NCBI GenBank assembly: GCA_040901795.1
Contig: JBBDYH010000161.1
Location: 1 to 64,000 of the forward strand
Length of the DNA: 64,000 bases
Reading direction: 5' to 3'
Source: JBBDYH01 sp040901795
GTDB lineage: Bacteria; Planctomycetota; Planctomycetia; Pirellulales; JALHPA01
Both the position numbers and the translations under genes were made by a program. The notes under the pieces are model-generated. The model was not told the origin of the DNA, made no database searches, and saw only the letters and a list, made by a program, of their open reading frames with translations. Below, piece by piece: positions 51,185 through 61,000 of this stretch; the stretch's first letter is position 1; the number at the start of each line of letters is the position of its first letter.

Positions 51185-52014
51185 CAAGCCCATGCCGCCA
51201 CCGTCTCTCGTAGTTTGCAAATCCGTGTGAGCACTCCTTCGAACTGGTCGAGCGCGATCATGTTTGGCCCGTCGCTCGGCGAGCTGTCGGGCGTGGGGTG
51301 CGTCTCGAAGAACAAGCCATCCACGCCGATCGCGGTCGCGGCGCGAGCCAATGGCTCGACCATCGCCCGGTTGCCACCCGTGGCGCCTCCGAGGCCGCCG
51401 GGTTCTTGCACGCTGTGCGTGGCATCGAATACCACCGGCACGCCCAGAGCGCGCATCTCGGGCAGCGCCCGCATGTCGTTCACCAGCCGGCCGTAGCCGA
51501 AAAACGTCCCGCGCTCGCAAAGCAGGATATTTTTGCAGCCGGCGGCTTCGAGCTTATTTACGACGTATTTCATGTCCCACGGAGCGACGAACTGCCCCTT
51601 CTTGACATGGACCGCTCGGTTGGTCGCAGCCGCCGCGATCAGCAGATCGGTCTGCCGGCAGAGGAAGGCGGGGATCTGCAGCACGTCGCACACCTGTCCC
51701 ACCAGGCCGCACTGGTACGACTCGTGTACGTCGGTCGTCACCGGCAAGCCCGTTTGTTCCTTCACGCGGCGGAGAATCTTCAACCCGTGTTCCAATCCCG
51801 CGCCACGAAACGACTCGGCGCTGGTGCGATTCGCCTTATCGAACGAGGCCTTGAAGACGAACTGGATCGGCAACCGTGCGGCGATCTCGTTGAGCCGCGC
51901 GGCGATCGAGAGCGTCAGATCTTCGGTCTCGATCACGCACGGGCCGGCGATCACCAGCAGCTTTTCGCCGCGGCCAACGCGATACGGGCCAATTTCAGCG
52001 GGATTATTTGGCAC
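51184..52014 (-). CDS. kdsA: 3-deoxy-8-phosphooctulonate synthase
   Basis: A 276-residue KDO-8-phosphate synthase, joining phosphoenolpyruvate and arabinose 5-phosphate for lipid A-core synthesis. Blocks: VIAGPCVIE with C26 as metal ligand (the metal-dependent class), VFKASFDKANRTS, PVTTDVHE, ILLCERGTFFGYGRLV and FDATHSVQEPG, ending FETHPTPDSSPSDGPNM. It indicates a KDO-containing outer membrane, expected in planctomycetes. It couples to the lipoprotein gene by TGATG. Confidence 0.97.
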   Translation of the reverse strand: MPNNPAEIGPYRVGRGEKLLVIAGPCVIETEDLTLSIAARLNEIAARLPIQFVFKASFDKANRTSAESFRGAGLEHGLKILRRVKEQTGLPVTTDVHESYQCGLVGQVCDVLQIPAFLCRQTDLLIAAAATNRAVHVKKGQFVAPWDMKYVVNKLEAAGCKNILLCERGTFFGYGRLVNDMRALPEMRALGVPVVFDATHSVQEPGGLGGATGGNRAMVEPLARAATAIGVDGLFFETHPTPDSSPSDGPNMIALDQFEGVLTRICKLRETVAAWA

Positions 52015-52232
52015 AAGGGATCCCTTTATCAGCCACAGATGAACTCAGATGAACACAGATCAACTACAGTTCCCTTCTGTTAATCTTCTCAGCGCCGTCG
52101 GCTGTCGCTGCGATCCGGCACGTCATCAGTGTTCATCAGCGTTTATCTGTGGCTACTATTCCTTTGTTTGTGGCCTTACGAGCGCGGTCACCAATTATTG
52201 TGACTCGCCCAATGGTGATCTGTCGATGCTGG

Positions 52233-53156
52233 TCAAGATTTCTGTGGCACAATTACGGTCATCCGGCGCGGCAGCACATCGATCGTTAACGGCAGCCATC
52301 CGCCCGGGTCGCCATCGAGCTGATACGGCACCGGCTCGGCGGCTTCGAGCACGATCTGTGTCGCTTGGGCGGTCACGCAATCCCTCATCGTTTGATGGCG
52401 ACCGGTCAAAATGCCAAACAGGTATCGCAGCCCCGACCAACAAGAGCCGCTCTGGAAGGCGCAAACATCGAGCCGGCCGTCGTCGTAGCACGCGTCAGGC
52501 GAAAACCTCAGCCCGCCGGCATACTTGGGCACATTCGACACGAATGCCCATCGTGCCGCGATGGAATGTTCGATCGGCACCTCGAAGTCCCTCCCGCTCA
52601 ACCGGCAGGTAACCTGAAACTGCGGATACTGGTAGGTACGGATCGAATCGAGGATGTGTTTGGCATAGCTCCATTGGGTGATGTGTCCGTCGCGTTTCGC
52701 GTGGAGCCGGCGGACGACTTCGGCGTCGAACCCGCAACCGGCCATCAGCAGGAAAAGCCGCCCGTTGGCGCGTCCCACGTCGAGCGAGAGCGACGCTCCG
52801 GCGGCGATCATCTCGGCGACGGCAGCCGGGTCGCGCGGCAGGCGGAGGTACCGTGCCAGAAGGTTCTCGGTGCCCAGCGGCAACAGGGCGATCGGCGTAC
52901 CCGGCTCGGTGCGATTGACCAGATCGCTGGCCGTGCCGTCGCCGCCGGCCGCGACGACCGCACGCAGCTCGCCTTGGCGGCACTGTTCGGCTGCTTGAGT
53001 GGCCAGTGCCGCGCGGTCGGATACGACTTCGCTGGAGATGCCGTGAACCTGTAGGGCTATCCGAAGCTGCTCAACCCGCTCTCGTTTGCGCGGATCGCGT
53101 GCGCCGGCCAGGGGATTAAAGCCGATCAGGACCGTCGAAGAGCGATTTAAGATCAC
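52233..53156 (-). CDS. Diacylglycerol kinase-family lipid kinase
   Basis: A 307-residue member of the DAGK catalytic (LCB5) family. VLIGFNPLAGARDPRKR, the GGDGT nucleotide motif at 71-75 (AAGGDGTASDLVN), LPLGTENLLARYLRLP and MAGCGFDAEVVR are diagnostic. It may phosphorylate diacylglycerol, sphingoid bases or another lipid with ATP. Fallback identities include a YegS-like kinase. No operon partner is within 200 bp. Confidence 0.94.
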   Translation of the reverse strand: MILNRSSTVLIGFNPLAGARDPRKRERVEQLRIALQVHGISSEVVSDRAALATQAAEQCRQGELRAVVAAGGDGTASDLVNRTEPGTPIALLPLGTENLLARYLRLPRDPAAVAEMIAAGASLSLDVGRANGRLFLLMAGCGFDAEVVRRLHAKRDGHITQWSYAKHILDSIRTYQYPQFQVTCRLSGRDFEVPIEHSIAARWAFVSNVPKYAGGLRFSPDACYDDGRLDVCAFQSGSCWSGLRYLFGILTGRHQTMRDCVTAQATQIVLEAAEPVPYQLDGDPGGWLPLTIDVLPRRMTVIVPQKS

Positions 53157-53435
53157 GGATTCTCAATTTGAGACGCGTAAAGGCGAGACTGTCGAGCCGG
53201 GTGGCGGCAGGCACGACGCTACAGCAGAATGCGGCACGTGTTGCAGGATTCCGAGTGTCCGAGCTACGTTCGTCGACGGGGTCCGGTAATTCCAGATTAT
53301 CTTAAATGCTTGTTATTAAATAGCTTACACACGAGACGCAGCTCACGGGATGGAGATGCTTGCGCATCTAGGCACGGTGCTTGCATTTAGGCCCGCCAGA
53401 GTCGGAAGACTCGATCGTACAACTCGATGGCCCGC

Positions 53436-53520
53436 GGGGTCTCTAACGTACTTGGCCGGATGGTTGCCTTGCCCCTGACTATCCAGCATTGCCAGCCGAC
53501 GCTGGCGCGTTAGAGACCCC
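53436..53520. repeat. Inverted repeat element with 13-bp arms
   Basis: GGGGTCTCTAACG (53436-53448) and its perfect complement CGTTAGAGACCCC (53508-53520) enclose 59 bp with an inner CCAGC/GCTGG. Such a size and symmetry suits a MITE-type or REP-like unit. It occupies the centre of the gene-free stretch 53157-53657, which otherwise has no gene I can support. Confidence 0.8.
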
Positions 53521-53657
53521 GATTTTTTACTCTTGTTACCCTCAGCTCTGTTATACGCTGGCTGCGAGGGAGGTGGCCGGCCGATGCGATTGACGCCGTC
53601 CAAACTGCTACTCTTGACTTTCTGCCCAAAAAGTCAATACTAGCTTGCGGAGGCGCG

Positions 53658-54044
53658 ATGTCTAAGTTGGCCAAACGCCTAGGAGCGGCGAAGACGGCTT
53701 CGACGCTTTTGGTGCTCTTCCTTCCCAGTGTCGATCGCAATGCCGACGCCATTGATCAGGACTTTTGGCGTGATCAGGCCCTTGAGTTCTTGGGAACTCA
53801 TTTTGGCGGTGCTACGGCGTATCCCAAAGGCAATGGCGTGTGGCGGGACGATGCGCGCGGCGGCACGCTCGTTTTCGACGAGCCCTTAGTCATTCAATGC
53901 TACACCTCGGAGACATCTCTAATTCGTCAAGCCGATGCCTTAAGAGAGTTTCTGGTGCGAATGGGAAGGGAAACGAAGCAAGGCGCCGTGGGATTCGTTG
54001 TGGATCGCGATTATTTGGAGATTGGCTTCCCTCTGGAAGATTAA
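53658..54044 (+). CDS. Hypothetical protein, first gene of unknown pair
   Basis: A 128-residue soluble protein. LLVLFLPSVDRNADAIDQDFW, THFGGATAYPKGNGVWRDDARGGTLVFDEPLVIQCY and FLVRMGRETKQGAVGFVVDRDY are strikingly regular. I recall similar proteins in cyanobacteria and proteobacteria with no assigned function. There is no signal peptide. Preceded by TTGCGGAGGCGCG, a weak ribosome site. Two bases separate it from the next gene, so they form a two-gene operon. Confidence 0.72.
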   Translation: MSKLAKRLGAAKTASTLLVLFLPSVDRNADAIDQDFWRDQALEFLGTHFGGATAYPKGNGVWRDDARGGTLVFDEPLVIQCYTSETSLIRQADALREFLVRMGRETKQGAVGFVVDRDYLEIGFPLED

Positions 54045-54046
54045 CG

Positions 54047-54364
54047 ATGGCAAAAAATGTCGACAAGCTGGCGCGGATGATGGGCGCGCGAATCGTGGGC
54101 AAGGTCCCGGATGTGGGAGGCGGAGCGTTCGGCGCCGCTCGTTTGGCGAAAGTTTTGCACACTCGGCTACAGCCGCAAATCGGAATTCGACCGGGACGAC
54201 CTAGTGATCCGGATTGGACGCTCTCACGTAAAGTACCCATGAGTCCGACGACTTTGGAGCAATTGAAGGATTTGGCCAATCAAGTCAGCGACGAGAATCG
54301 CAAGGTCAGCCCCATGCAGGTGGCCGCCCAATTGTTGGAAGCGGCGTTAAGCGCCCGGCGATAA
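54047..54364 (+). CDS. Hypothetical protein, second gene of unknown pair
   Basis: A 105-residue basic protein starting MAKNVDKLARMMGARIVGKV. Its middle is glycine-rich (PDVGGGAFGAARLAK) and its C-terminal part (MSPTTLEQLKDLANQVSDENRKVSPMQVAAQLLEAALS) resembles the helix-rich dimerisation or CopG-like region of small regulators. Start two bases after the previous stop. It could be the DNA-binding or neutralising partner of the first protein, if this is a toxin-antitoxin-like pair; this is inference. Confidence 0.65.
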   Translation: MAKNVDKLARMMGARIVGKVPDVGGGAFGAARLAKVLHTRLQPQIGIRPGRPSDPDWTLSRKVPMSPTTLEQLKDLANQVSDENRKVSPMQVAAQLLEAALSARR

Positions 54365-54519
54365 ATCAAGGGGGCGAGCACAATGGGCTGATACGCTCGA
54401 TCAAGCTCGGGATCCCGACCGGCTTGTTCGAGCGCGTAGAATTGGGTAAATTACCAAGTTAACAAACTGCATCGCTTGCCTCGGTCGCTCGCCGAGATCA
54501 TACGCCAGGAATTCCGGCC

Positions 54520-54783
54520 ATGAAGAAAGACGTTCATCCTCGTTATATGACAACCACGGTCAAATGTGGCTGCGGCAACAGCTTTACCACGCGGAGCACG
54601 GTGCCGGAGCTAAAGGTCGATATCTGCAACGCTTGCCATCCGTTCTATACCGGCAAGCTAAAGTTCATCGATACCGCCGGGCGCATCGAGAAGTTCAAGA
54701 CCAAGTTCGCCGGCGCAGGTTACGCCAGCCTCACCCGCAAGAAGAAGGCGGCGCCCGAGCCTGCCGAAGCGGCGGAATCGTAG
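54520..54783 (+). CDS. rpmE: 50S ribosomal protein L31
   Basis: An 87-residue L31 of the zinc-binding (C+) type: KKDVHPRYMTTTVKCGCGNSF and CNACHPFYTGKLKFID supply four Cys. The C-terminal extension is Lys/Ala/Glu-rich (KKKAAPEPAEAAES), slightly longer than average. It lies upstream of prfA, the usual planctomycete order of rpmE-prfA-prmC. Confidence 0.97.
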   Translation: MKKDVHPRYMTTTVKCGCGNSFTTRSTVPELKVDICNACHPFYTGKLKFIDTAGRIEKFKTKFAGAGYASLTRKKKAAPEPAEAAES

Positions 54784-54800
54784 CGACGCGCATCCGTGGC

Positions 54801-54850
54801 GGCAGACATTCCTGTCTGCCATCCGTTTTTGGCAGACAGGAATGTCTGCC
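54801..54850. repeat. Nested palindrome after rpmE
   Basis: GGCAGACA-TTCC-TGTCTGCC (54801-54820) and GGCAGACA-GGAA-TGTCTGCC (54831-54850) are both hairpins, and each is the reverse complement of the other, separated by ATCCGTTTTT. The structure could form one long or two short stems and may end the rpmE transcript or protect it. Confidence 0.88.
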
Positions 54851-54978
54851 CCACTTAGGCAGCCACTACGCGCCGCGAATCGTCTATTCGGTCTTACCAC
54901 TAGCGCTGTACATTAGATCGCAATGGGCTTGCGGTCCGGCGTCATTTTATCGTCCCGGTCTCACAGTTCGTTATTCTC

Positions 54979-56052
54979 ATGCGCGAAGTTCTGGAAGAAA
55001 AGCTCAGCCGCTTCGAAGAGCTGGAACAACAGCTCCTCGATCCCGAAGTGCAGGCCAATTCGGCCCGCATGAGCGTCGCCGCGCGCGAGCACGGGTCGAT
55101 GGCCAAGTTGGCCACCAAATACCGCCGCTTCAAAGCACTCAACCGGCAAATCGTCGAGACGGTGGCCATGGTCGAAGGGCACGACGCCGAGATGCGCGAG
55201 TTGGCCGAAGCGGAGCTCCCTGTCTTGCGCGAGGAGCGGGAAAAGCTGTGGAACGAGCTTTTGGATCTGACCATCGGCGGCGAAGACGCCAACCGCTCGC
55301 GCTGCATCATGGAGATCCGGGCGGGCACAGGCGGCGACGAGGCCGCCCTGTTCGCACGCGACTTGTACGAGATGTACAAGCACTACTGCGAAGCGAAGCG
55401 CTGGAAAGTCGAGGTGCTGGATATGAGCCCCACTGAGCTGGGCGGTTTCAAGGACGTCATCCTGGGCATCGAAGGGGAGGGGGTCTACCGTGAGCTGCAG
55501 TACGAGAGCGGCGGCCACCGCGTGCAGCGCGTGCCGGAGACCGAGCAGAAGGGACGGATTCACACCTCGGCCGCCACGGTCGCCGTGCTCCCCGAGCCGG
55601 AAGATGTCGAGATCGATATCAAGCCCGACGATTACCGCAAGGACCTGTTTTGCGCGAGCGGCCCCGGCGGTCAGCACGTGAACAAGACGCAGTCGGCCGT
55701 CCGCCTGACACACTATGAAACCGGCATCGTCGTGCAGTGTCAGGACGAAAAGAGCCAACACAAGAATTTTGCTCGCGCGCTGCGCGTGCTCAAGACGCGG
55801 CTTTACGAGCACAAGCGCGCCGAAGAGGACAAGCGGCGGGCGAGCGAACGCAAGTCGCTGATCGGTTCGGGCGACCGCAGCGAGCGGATTCGCACGTACA
55901 ACTTCCCGCAGAACCGCGTGACCGATCACCGCATCGGCATGGATTGGTACAAGCTCGACAGCATCATCGCGGGCAATCTGCAGCCGGTGACCGAGTCGTT
56001 GATCGATTACGCGCGGCGCGAGCAGCGCGAGGCGATGGGAGTGGCGGAGTAA
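54979..56052 (+). CDS. prfA: Peptide chain release factor 1
   Basis: A 357-residue RF1, reading UAA and UAG stop codons. The tripeptide anticodon motif lies at 186-188 (VPETE), the catalytic GGQ at 230-232 (GPGGQHVNKTQS), with RGTGGDEAALFARDL and QDEKSQHKNFARALRVL. It is followed by prmC, whose product methylates the Gln of GGQ; a repeat array separates the two. RF1 presence argues against genome-wide reassignment of UAG. Confidence 0.97.
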   Translation: MREVLEEKLSRFEELEQQLLDPEVQANSARMSVAAREHGSMAKLATKYRRFKALNRQIVETVAMVEGHDAEMRELAEAELPVLREEREKLWNELLDLTIGGEDANRSRCIMEIRAGTGGDEAALFARDLYEMYKHYCEAKRWKVEVLDMSPTELGGFKDVILGIEGEGVYRELQYESGGHRVQRVPETEQKGRIHTSAATVAVLPEPEDVEIDIKPDDYRKDLFCASGPGGQHVNKTQSAVRLTHYETGIVVQCQDEKSQHKNFARALRVLKTRLYEHKRAEEDKRRASERKSLIGSGDRSERIRTYNFPQNRVTDHRIGMDWYKLDSIIAGNLQPVTESLIDYARREQREAMGVAE

Positions 56053-56056
56053 ACCT

Positions 56057-56090
56057 CGTTCCCAGGCTCTGCCTGGGAACGGGCTGCCCC
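56057..56090. repeat. Start of four-hairpin array between prfA and prmC
   Basis: Four perfect triloop hairpins lie between 56057 and 56090 (first: CGTTCCCAGGC-TCT-GCCTGGGAACG at 56057-56081) and 56189: GCAGGC-TCC-GCCTGC (56091-56105), GCAAGGC-AGA-GCCTTGC (56141-56157) and TGTTCCCAGGC-GGA-GCCTGGGAACA (56066-family, at 56166-56190). Stem words of first and last are shared and loops turn from TCY to RGA, as at 4991-5090. Confidence 0.88.
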
Positions 56091-56190
56091 GCAGGCTCCG
56101 CCTGCCGATCGGACCCCGCTCAATGTGTTGTAGCTGGCACGCAAGGCAGAGCCTTGCTAAAAGTGTGTTCCCAGGCGGAGCCTGGGAACA
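56091..56190. repeat. Second to fourth hairpins of the prfA-prmC array
   Basis: Continuation of the array: hairpins at 56091-56105 (loop TCC), 56141-56157 (loop AGA) and 56166-56190 (loop GGA). It occupies nearly the whole 151-bp gap between prfA and prmC. Confidence 0.88.
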
Positions 56191-56203
56191 AGAAGGTGCC
56201 CTC

Positions 56204-57076
56204 ATGCCTGACGACTGGACCATCGGCCGCCTGCTTCAATGGACTGCCGACTATCTCAAGCAGCACGGCGCCGAGACGCCGCGGCTGGATGCCGAAGTGC
56301 TCTTGGCCCATGCGCGCGGCTGCCAGCGGATTCAGCTCTATACAGCATTTGATGAGCCGGCCAGCGAGGAGCTGCGGACGAAGTTCCGCGCGTTGGTCAA
56401 AGAACGGGCTGAAGGCAAGCCCGTGGCCTATCTCGTGGGCTATCGCGAGTTCTACTCGATGAACTTTCGCGTCACCCCCGACGTGCTCGTTCCGCGGCCG
56501 GAGACCGAGCTGTTGGTGGTGCGGCTGCTGGACATCGCCAAAGAACGCGGCGCCGGCAAGCCGATTGCGATTGCCGACGTCGGGGTCGGCAGCGGCATTA
56601 TTGCCGTCGTGGCGGCGAAGCGGCTGTCGAACGCGCGTATCACGGCGCTGGACCAGAGCCGGGAGGCGCTCGATGTCGCTCGCGGAAATGCCGAATCGCA
56701 CGGCGTCGCCGATCGCATCGAATGGATCCAGAGCGACTTGTTCGCCGCAGTCCCTGATGGTCGAAAGTTCGATATCGTTGCCAGCAACCCGCCGTACATC
56801 AGCGAAGGCGAGTACCAGCAGCTTTCCAAAACCGTGAAAGACTTCGAGCCGCGAGCCGCGCTCGTCGCCGGTCCCCGCGGCACCGAAGTCATCGAACGAC
56901 TCCTCCCGCAAGCCGCCGAGCGGCTCAATGCCACCGGCTGGCTGTTGATCGAGGTCAGCCCAATGATCGAGCCGCAGGTGCGCGCGTTCGTCGAAGCCGA
57001 CGGACGCTTTTCCCTTGAGCCGACCGTCAAGGATCTGGCCGGGCAGCCGCGCGTGGTGCAGGTCAGGAGAATGTGA
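56204..57076 (+). CDS. prmC: Release factor glutamine methyltransferase
   Basis: A 290-residue SAM-dependent methyltransferase that modifies the GGQ glutamine of RF1 and RF2. The helical N-terminal domain (LKQHGAETPRLDAEVLLAH) is followed by VLVPRPETELLV, IADVGVGSGIIAV (SAM loop) and the catalytic NPPY at 195-198. The ATG at 56204 is preferred; the frame upstream is repeat sequence. The gene follows prfA. Confidence 0.97.
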   Translation: MPDDWTIGRLLQWTADYLKQHGAETPRLDAEVLLAHARGCQRIQLYTAFDEPASEELRTKFRALVKERAEGKPVAYLVGYREFYSMNFRVTPDVLVPRPETELLVVRLLDIAKERGAGKPIAIADVGVGSGIIAVVAAKRLSNARITALDQSREALDVARGNAESHGVADRIEWIQSDLFAAVPDGRKFDIVASNPPYISEGEYQQLSKTVKDFEPRAALVAGPRGTEVIERLLPQAAERLNATGWLLIEVSPMIEPQVRAFVEADGRFSLEPTVKDLAGQPRVVQVRRM

Positions 57077-57102
57077 GGGGTGACTGGGCGGTTCGTTTGT
57101 TA

Positions 57103-57108
57103 TAATGG
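57103..57108 (+). promoter_or_regulatory. -10 element TATAAT upstream of Uma2 gene
   Basis: TATAAT within GTTATAATGG, 23 bases before the ATG at 57131, and inside the prmC-distal gap. Same decamer as before hicA. Confidence 0.4.
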
Positions 57109-57130
57109 CGAAGGGATCAACCAGGACGGC

Positions 57131-57691
57131 ATGATGGCGATCGTTGCACCCGACAAATTGCTGACGGCCGAGGAGTACGGGGAACTACCCGACCTCGGCC
57201 GGCCAACCGAGCTCGTGCGAGGGCGAATCGTTGACATGAACGTTCCCTACCCGCGTCACGGTCAGGTATGCGCACGCGTGTCCTTCCTGATGCAGCAGTA
57301 TTTGATTGATAACGATCTGGGGCACGTCATCATCAACGATGGCGGCGTAATCGTGGAGCGTGGTCCTGATACTGTTCGTGGACCTGACGTATCCTTCATT
57401 AGCTACCGGAAAGTCCCCAAAGGTCCGCTTCCCGCGAAATACTTCGAAATTGCTCCCGAGCTGATCTTCGAAGTTCGCTCACCCAGTGACCGTTGGGGGA
57501 GCGTCCTGCAAAAGGTCGGCGAGTATCTTACCGCCGGCACAGAAGTCGTCTGCGTGATTGATCCCGACAGCGAGACGGTCCAATTGCACTTCGCCGATAA
57601 GCCGACCGAAACGCTCGCTGGCCAAGAGCCATTGTCTTTCCCGAATCTGTTGCCCGGCTTCCAAATTTCGATCGACCGGTTCTTCACGTGA
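57131..57691 (+). CDS. Uma2-family restriction endonuclease-like protein
   Basis: A 186-residue Uma2 (DUF820) protein with the PD-(D/E)xK nuclease fold: LTAEEYGELPDLGRPTELVRGRIVDMN, RGPDVSFISYRKVP and APELIFEVRSPSDRWGSVLQKVGEYLTAG, ending with the usual QLHFADKPTETLAG. Such genes are extremely numerous in planctomycetes and cyanobacteria; biological role unknown. The first ATG of an MM pair at 57131 is used. Confidence 0.93.
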   Translation: MMAIVAPDKLLTAEEYGELPDLGRPTELVRGRIVDMNVPYPRHGQVCARVSFLMQQYLIDNDLGHVIINDGGVIVERGPDTVRGPDVSFISYRKVPKGPLPAKYFEIAPELIFEVRSPSDRWGSVLQKVGEYLTAGTEVVCVIDPDSETVQLHFADKPTETLAGQEPLSFPNLLPGFQISIDRFFT

Positions 57692-58088
57692 GCATTGCGC
57701 TGCTCTAGGTCCGACTTTGCCGTTGAGTGGCCAGAAGCAACCCACTTCCACGGCTGTTTGCTGGGCGACAGGCGCGCTCGTTGACACTGGGGGCGAGGTT
57801 GGATCGTTTGACGGCATATGGGTCAAACGTCAACGGGGGCGGCTGCTGTAGATTTCGTTGCTGATTAGGCAAACAGGGCTGACTGTGAGCACCATCCGCT
57901 CTCCTTTGCGGGCACGGCAGATTCTCCAGCGGGAACCAGGTATCACAAAGTTCTAGCGTTCGCTTCGGAGCAATACTACTCTAAGGACTGCTCTAAAGGA
58001 TTAGCGGGGGGCGCACAAGGACATCGGGCATGTCCACTGGTGACGCCGAAGACCATTCGTTGGATTGGGCAAATCGAAGGGCGGGCGT
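57692..58088. other. Gene-free stretch before the helicase gene
   Basis: Nearly 400 bp with no supportable gene, moderate GC and no strong palindromes that I noticed. It must hold the promoter of the helicase-nuclease gene, but no convincing -35/-10 pair is visible. Confidence 0.5.
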
Positions 58089-61000
58089 ATGGCTGCGAAA
58101 GAACGATTAATCGGTCTTCTTCGTTATGTCGAAGAACTGGCGCGACTCGCCGAGCCAACAGTCTTTTCGGTGCGAAGCTACAGGACTTTGTTGTTTTTCG
58201 AGCACGAGCTTCAGAACCGTGTCGGCATCCAGCACGATGTGGCCGAACCGGATGGGCAAGTTTGGATTCGAATTGAACGCTTGCAACGCAACGACCCGCC
58301 TCCGCCAGAGCCGAGTATCGCAAAATGGATTGTTGTAAGCCGCGACCCAGATCGGCCACCTGAGATTCTCGAAACTCGGCTTGAGAAGGGGATGCAACTT
58401 ACCGACGCGGAATTGCTAGTCAACGAGAAGAAAGTTGATGTAGCCGACGTGATGAAGTCGACCATCGATGGCCGAGATGTTGTTGACGTGCGGTTCCGCC
58501 TCGATCGACTGCCCGATGTGAAGGAGGCGATTGAGTCCTATCTCAGCGGGCCGTGGCAGAAGTGGTCCGACGAAGAAAAGCCGCGACGCGAGACCATCGC
58601 GATCTACGACAAATTCTTCAATCTAGTTCAATTGATCGAGTCCAGCGGCGTGGAGGCCCCCACAGAAGTCGTCTTTGGCATCGGGATGGTGCTGTGGCGA
58701 ATTGAAGGAAAGAAAGTTGAACATCCGCTTATTGAGGTCCTCATTGAAATTGACATCGATCCCAAATCGCACGCCCTCCGCGTGCGACCGCGCGAAGCGG
58801 ACCCGCAAGTCTATCTGAAGCCATTCGTAGAGTTAGGAAATCCCGCGGTTAATCGCTTGGGTCAATACGCGAGAGAATTCTTCGCCAAGCTGGCAAACCT
58901 TGATGCCGAAGTGGCGAACGCCGATCAAGTCGAATTTTCCCCTTTTCACCGAGGAACTTTTGAAGCCGTCCTTCAAATGGCGACCGCCGTTCTGGCGACC
59001 GGGCGCTATTATCCCGACGTTTCGAGCGATCCCACAGAACGGTCACTGCCCGAAGTCGATGACAACTTGACAATCACTGATACCTGGGCAGTTTACGCTA
59101 GGCCGAGAAGTGCAAACCTATTCGTGCAGGACGTTCAACGTCTAAAAGACGCTGTCAATAAGGCAGAGTTATTGCCTCGGTGCGCCGAGCGGCTCGTTTC
59201 CAAACCACCAGAAGAAGAAAGTTGCGATTTTATCGATCTCCAACAGGGCATCGGTGCTTTTTCTGGAAATGGTGGGCTTGATACCTTCGAACCAGATTCT
59301 ACGGACCCAGACGTCTTTTTCCCAAAGGTTTTTAACGACGCGCAAGTCGAGATCATTCGCCGCCTGGAAAAACAAGACGGAGTCGTCGTACAAGGACCAC
59401 CGGGAACCGGCAAGACGCACACGATCGCAAACATTGTCTGCCACTACCTTGCAACCGGACGCAGCGTGCTGGTGGTTTCGAAAGGCGAACCAGCGCTTCA
59501 AGTACTTCGCGAGCACATTCCGGAAGAAATCCGCGACTTGACGATTAGCCTGCTCACGAGCGAGCGAGAGGGACTCAAGCAGCTTGAAACCGCCGTCACA
59601 TGTATGGCGAACGACGTGGCCAATCGAGACACCCGCCGACTTGAACGAGACCTGCGAGATCATGAAACGGAAATCGTGCGGCTTCGACAACGGATTAGCG
59701 AGAATGATCAACAGGTGTGCCGCCTGGCTGAACTTCAGCTCAAGCCCGTATTAAACTTCAACGTGCGCCCCGCCGAACTCGCGCAGCAGATCGTCACAGA
59801 CGCCGAGAAGCACGAATGGCTTCCTGACAGACTCGGCCACGACGACTGTCATAATCCGAAATTCTCAAACGACGATATCAAAACGGCACGCCGTGCTCGA
59901 CAAACGCTCGGAACGGACCTCGCCTATATCGATCACGCTTTGCCGAGTGTGAACGATCTTCCCGATTCAGCGTCCATTTCCTCGGTCCATTCCGACTTGG
60001 TTCGCGCCGAGAATCTGACGCGCAGCGCCCAAATTCAGCATTTGCCGCAGATGTCGACCCGAGCGCCGCAGGCAGTTGCGCAAGCTGAGCAGATGTTGCT
60101 GGAGCTACGCGACGTTCGATCGGCTCTAGAACGGATGAGTCTGCCTAACCAGGTGTGGCTGCGCCGTTACTACGACATATGGCTGACGGAGGGCGCAGAT
60201 TCCGAGCGGACTCGGCCACTCAAGTTACTAATCAATGAACTGACGGCGTTGCAGCAACAGCGACAACGGTTTCTTGAGCGCCCGGTGCAAATACCGATGC
60301 TTCGAAGATCACGCGAAGACCTCTTCGAGGCGGTGCAGCGAGCGAAAGTCGGCGGCAATCCGTTTCGTCTGCTCTCCTTCGGTAAAAGAGACGCCAAGGA
60401 AGCATATGTGAAAATCAAAGTTGGCGCGCAGCGTCCAAAGACACGGACGGATTGGCAACACGTCTCGGACTACTTCGAGTTTCAGAATTCTTTGGCGGCG
60501 TTCGTAGAACGATGGAACGTGCTGGCCAATGAGCTGCAACTGCCGGAGGCACCGGTTGCGTTTGACCAGGCCGTTAACTGGAGTTCAGAGCTGCGCTCGA
60601 ATGCCGAGGCCGTGTTCGCCGTGGCAAAAGTTTATCGCGAGGCTACATGCCCGGCGATTCGCACACTGTTTTCCCAGGGCCTCAACGCTGACTTGGTGGC
60701 ATGCGACAAACAAGCGGTAAACCGCGCCATCGAAACATTGGAAGCTAATATCGCCGTCAGAAAACTTGCGGGGGCACGAGTCGAACTGGAGGTTGCGATC
60801 GAACGGCTGCAAAAACACTCTGGGCAGATCGTGCAAAACATGTTGGTTTTTCTTCGTGAAACCGTCGGTCGCCCCACGCTTTCCGACAAGGAAATTACCA
60901 GTCGTTGGCTCGGGTTGGTGCAAGAACTTCGGCGACTACAACCCTCGCGTCCGTCACTCAACGAGGTGGCTCGGGTTGCACAATTGATCGAAGCCTCGGG

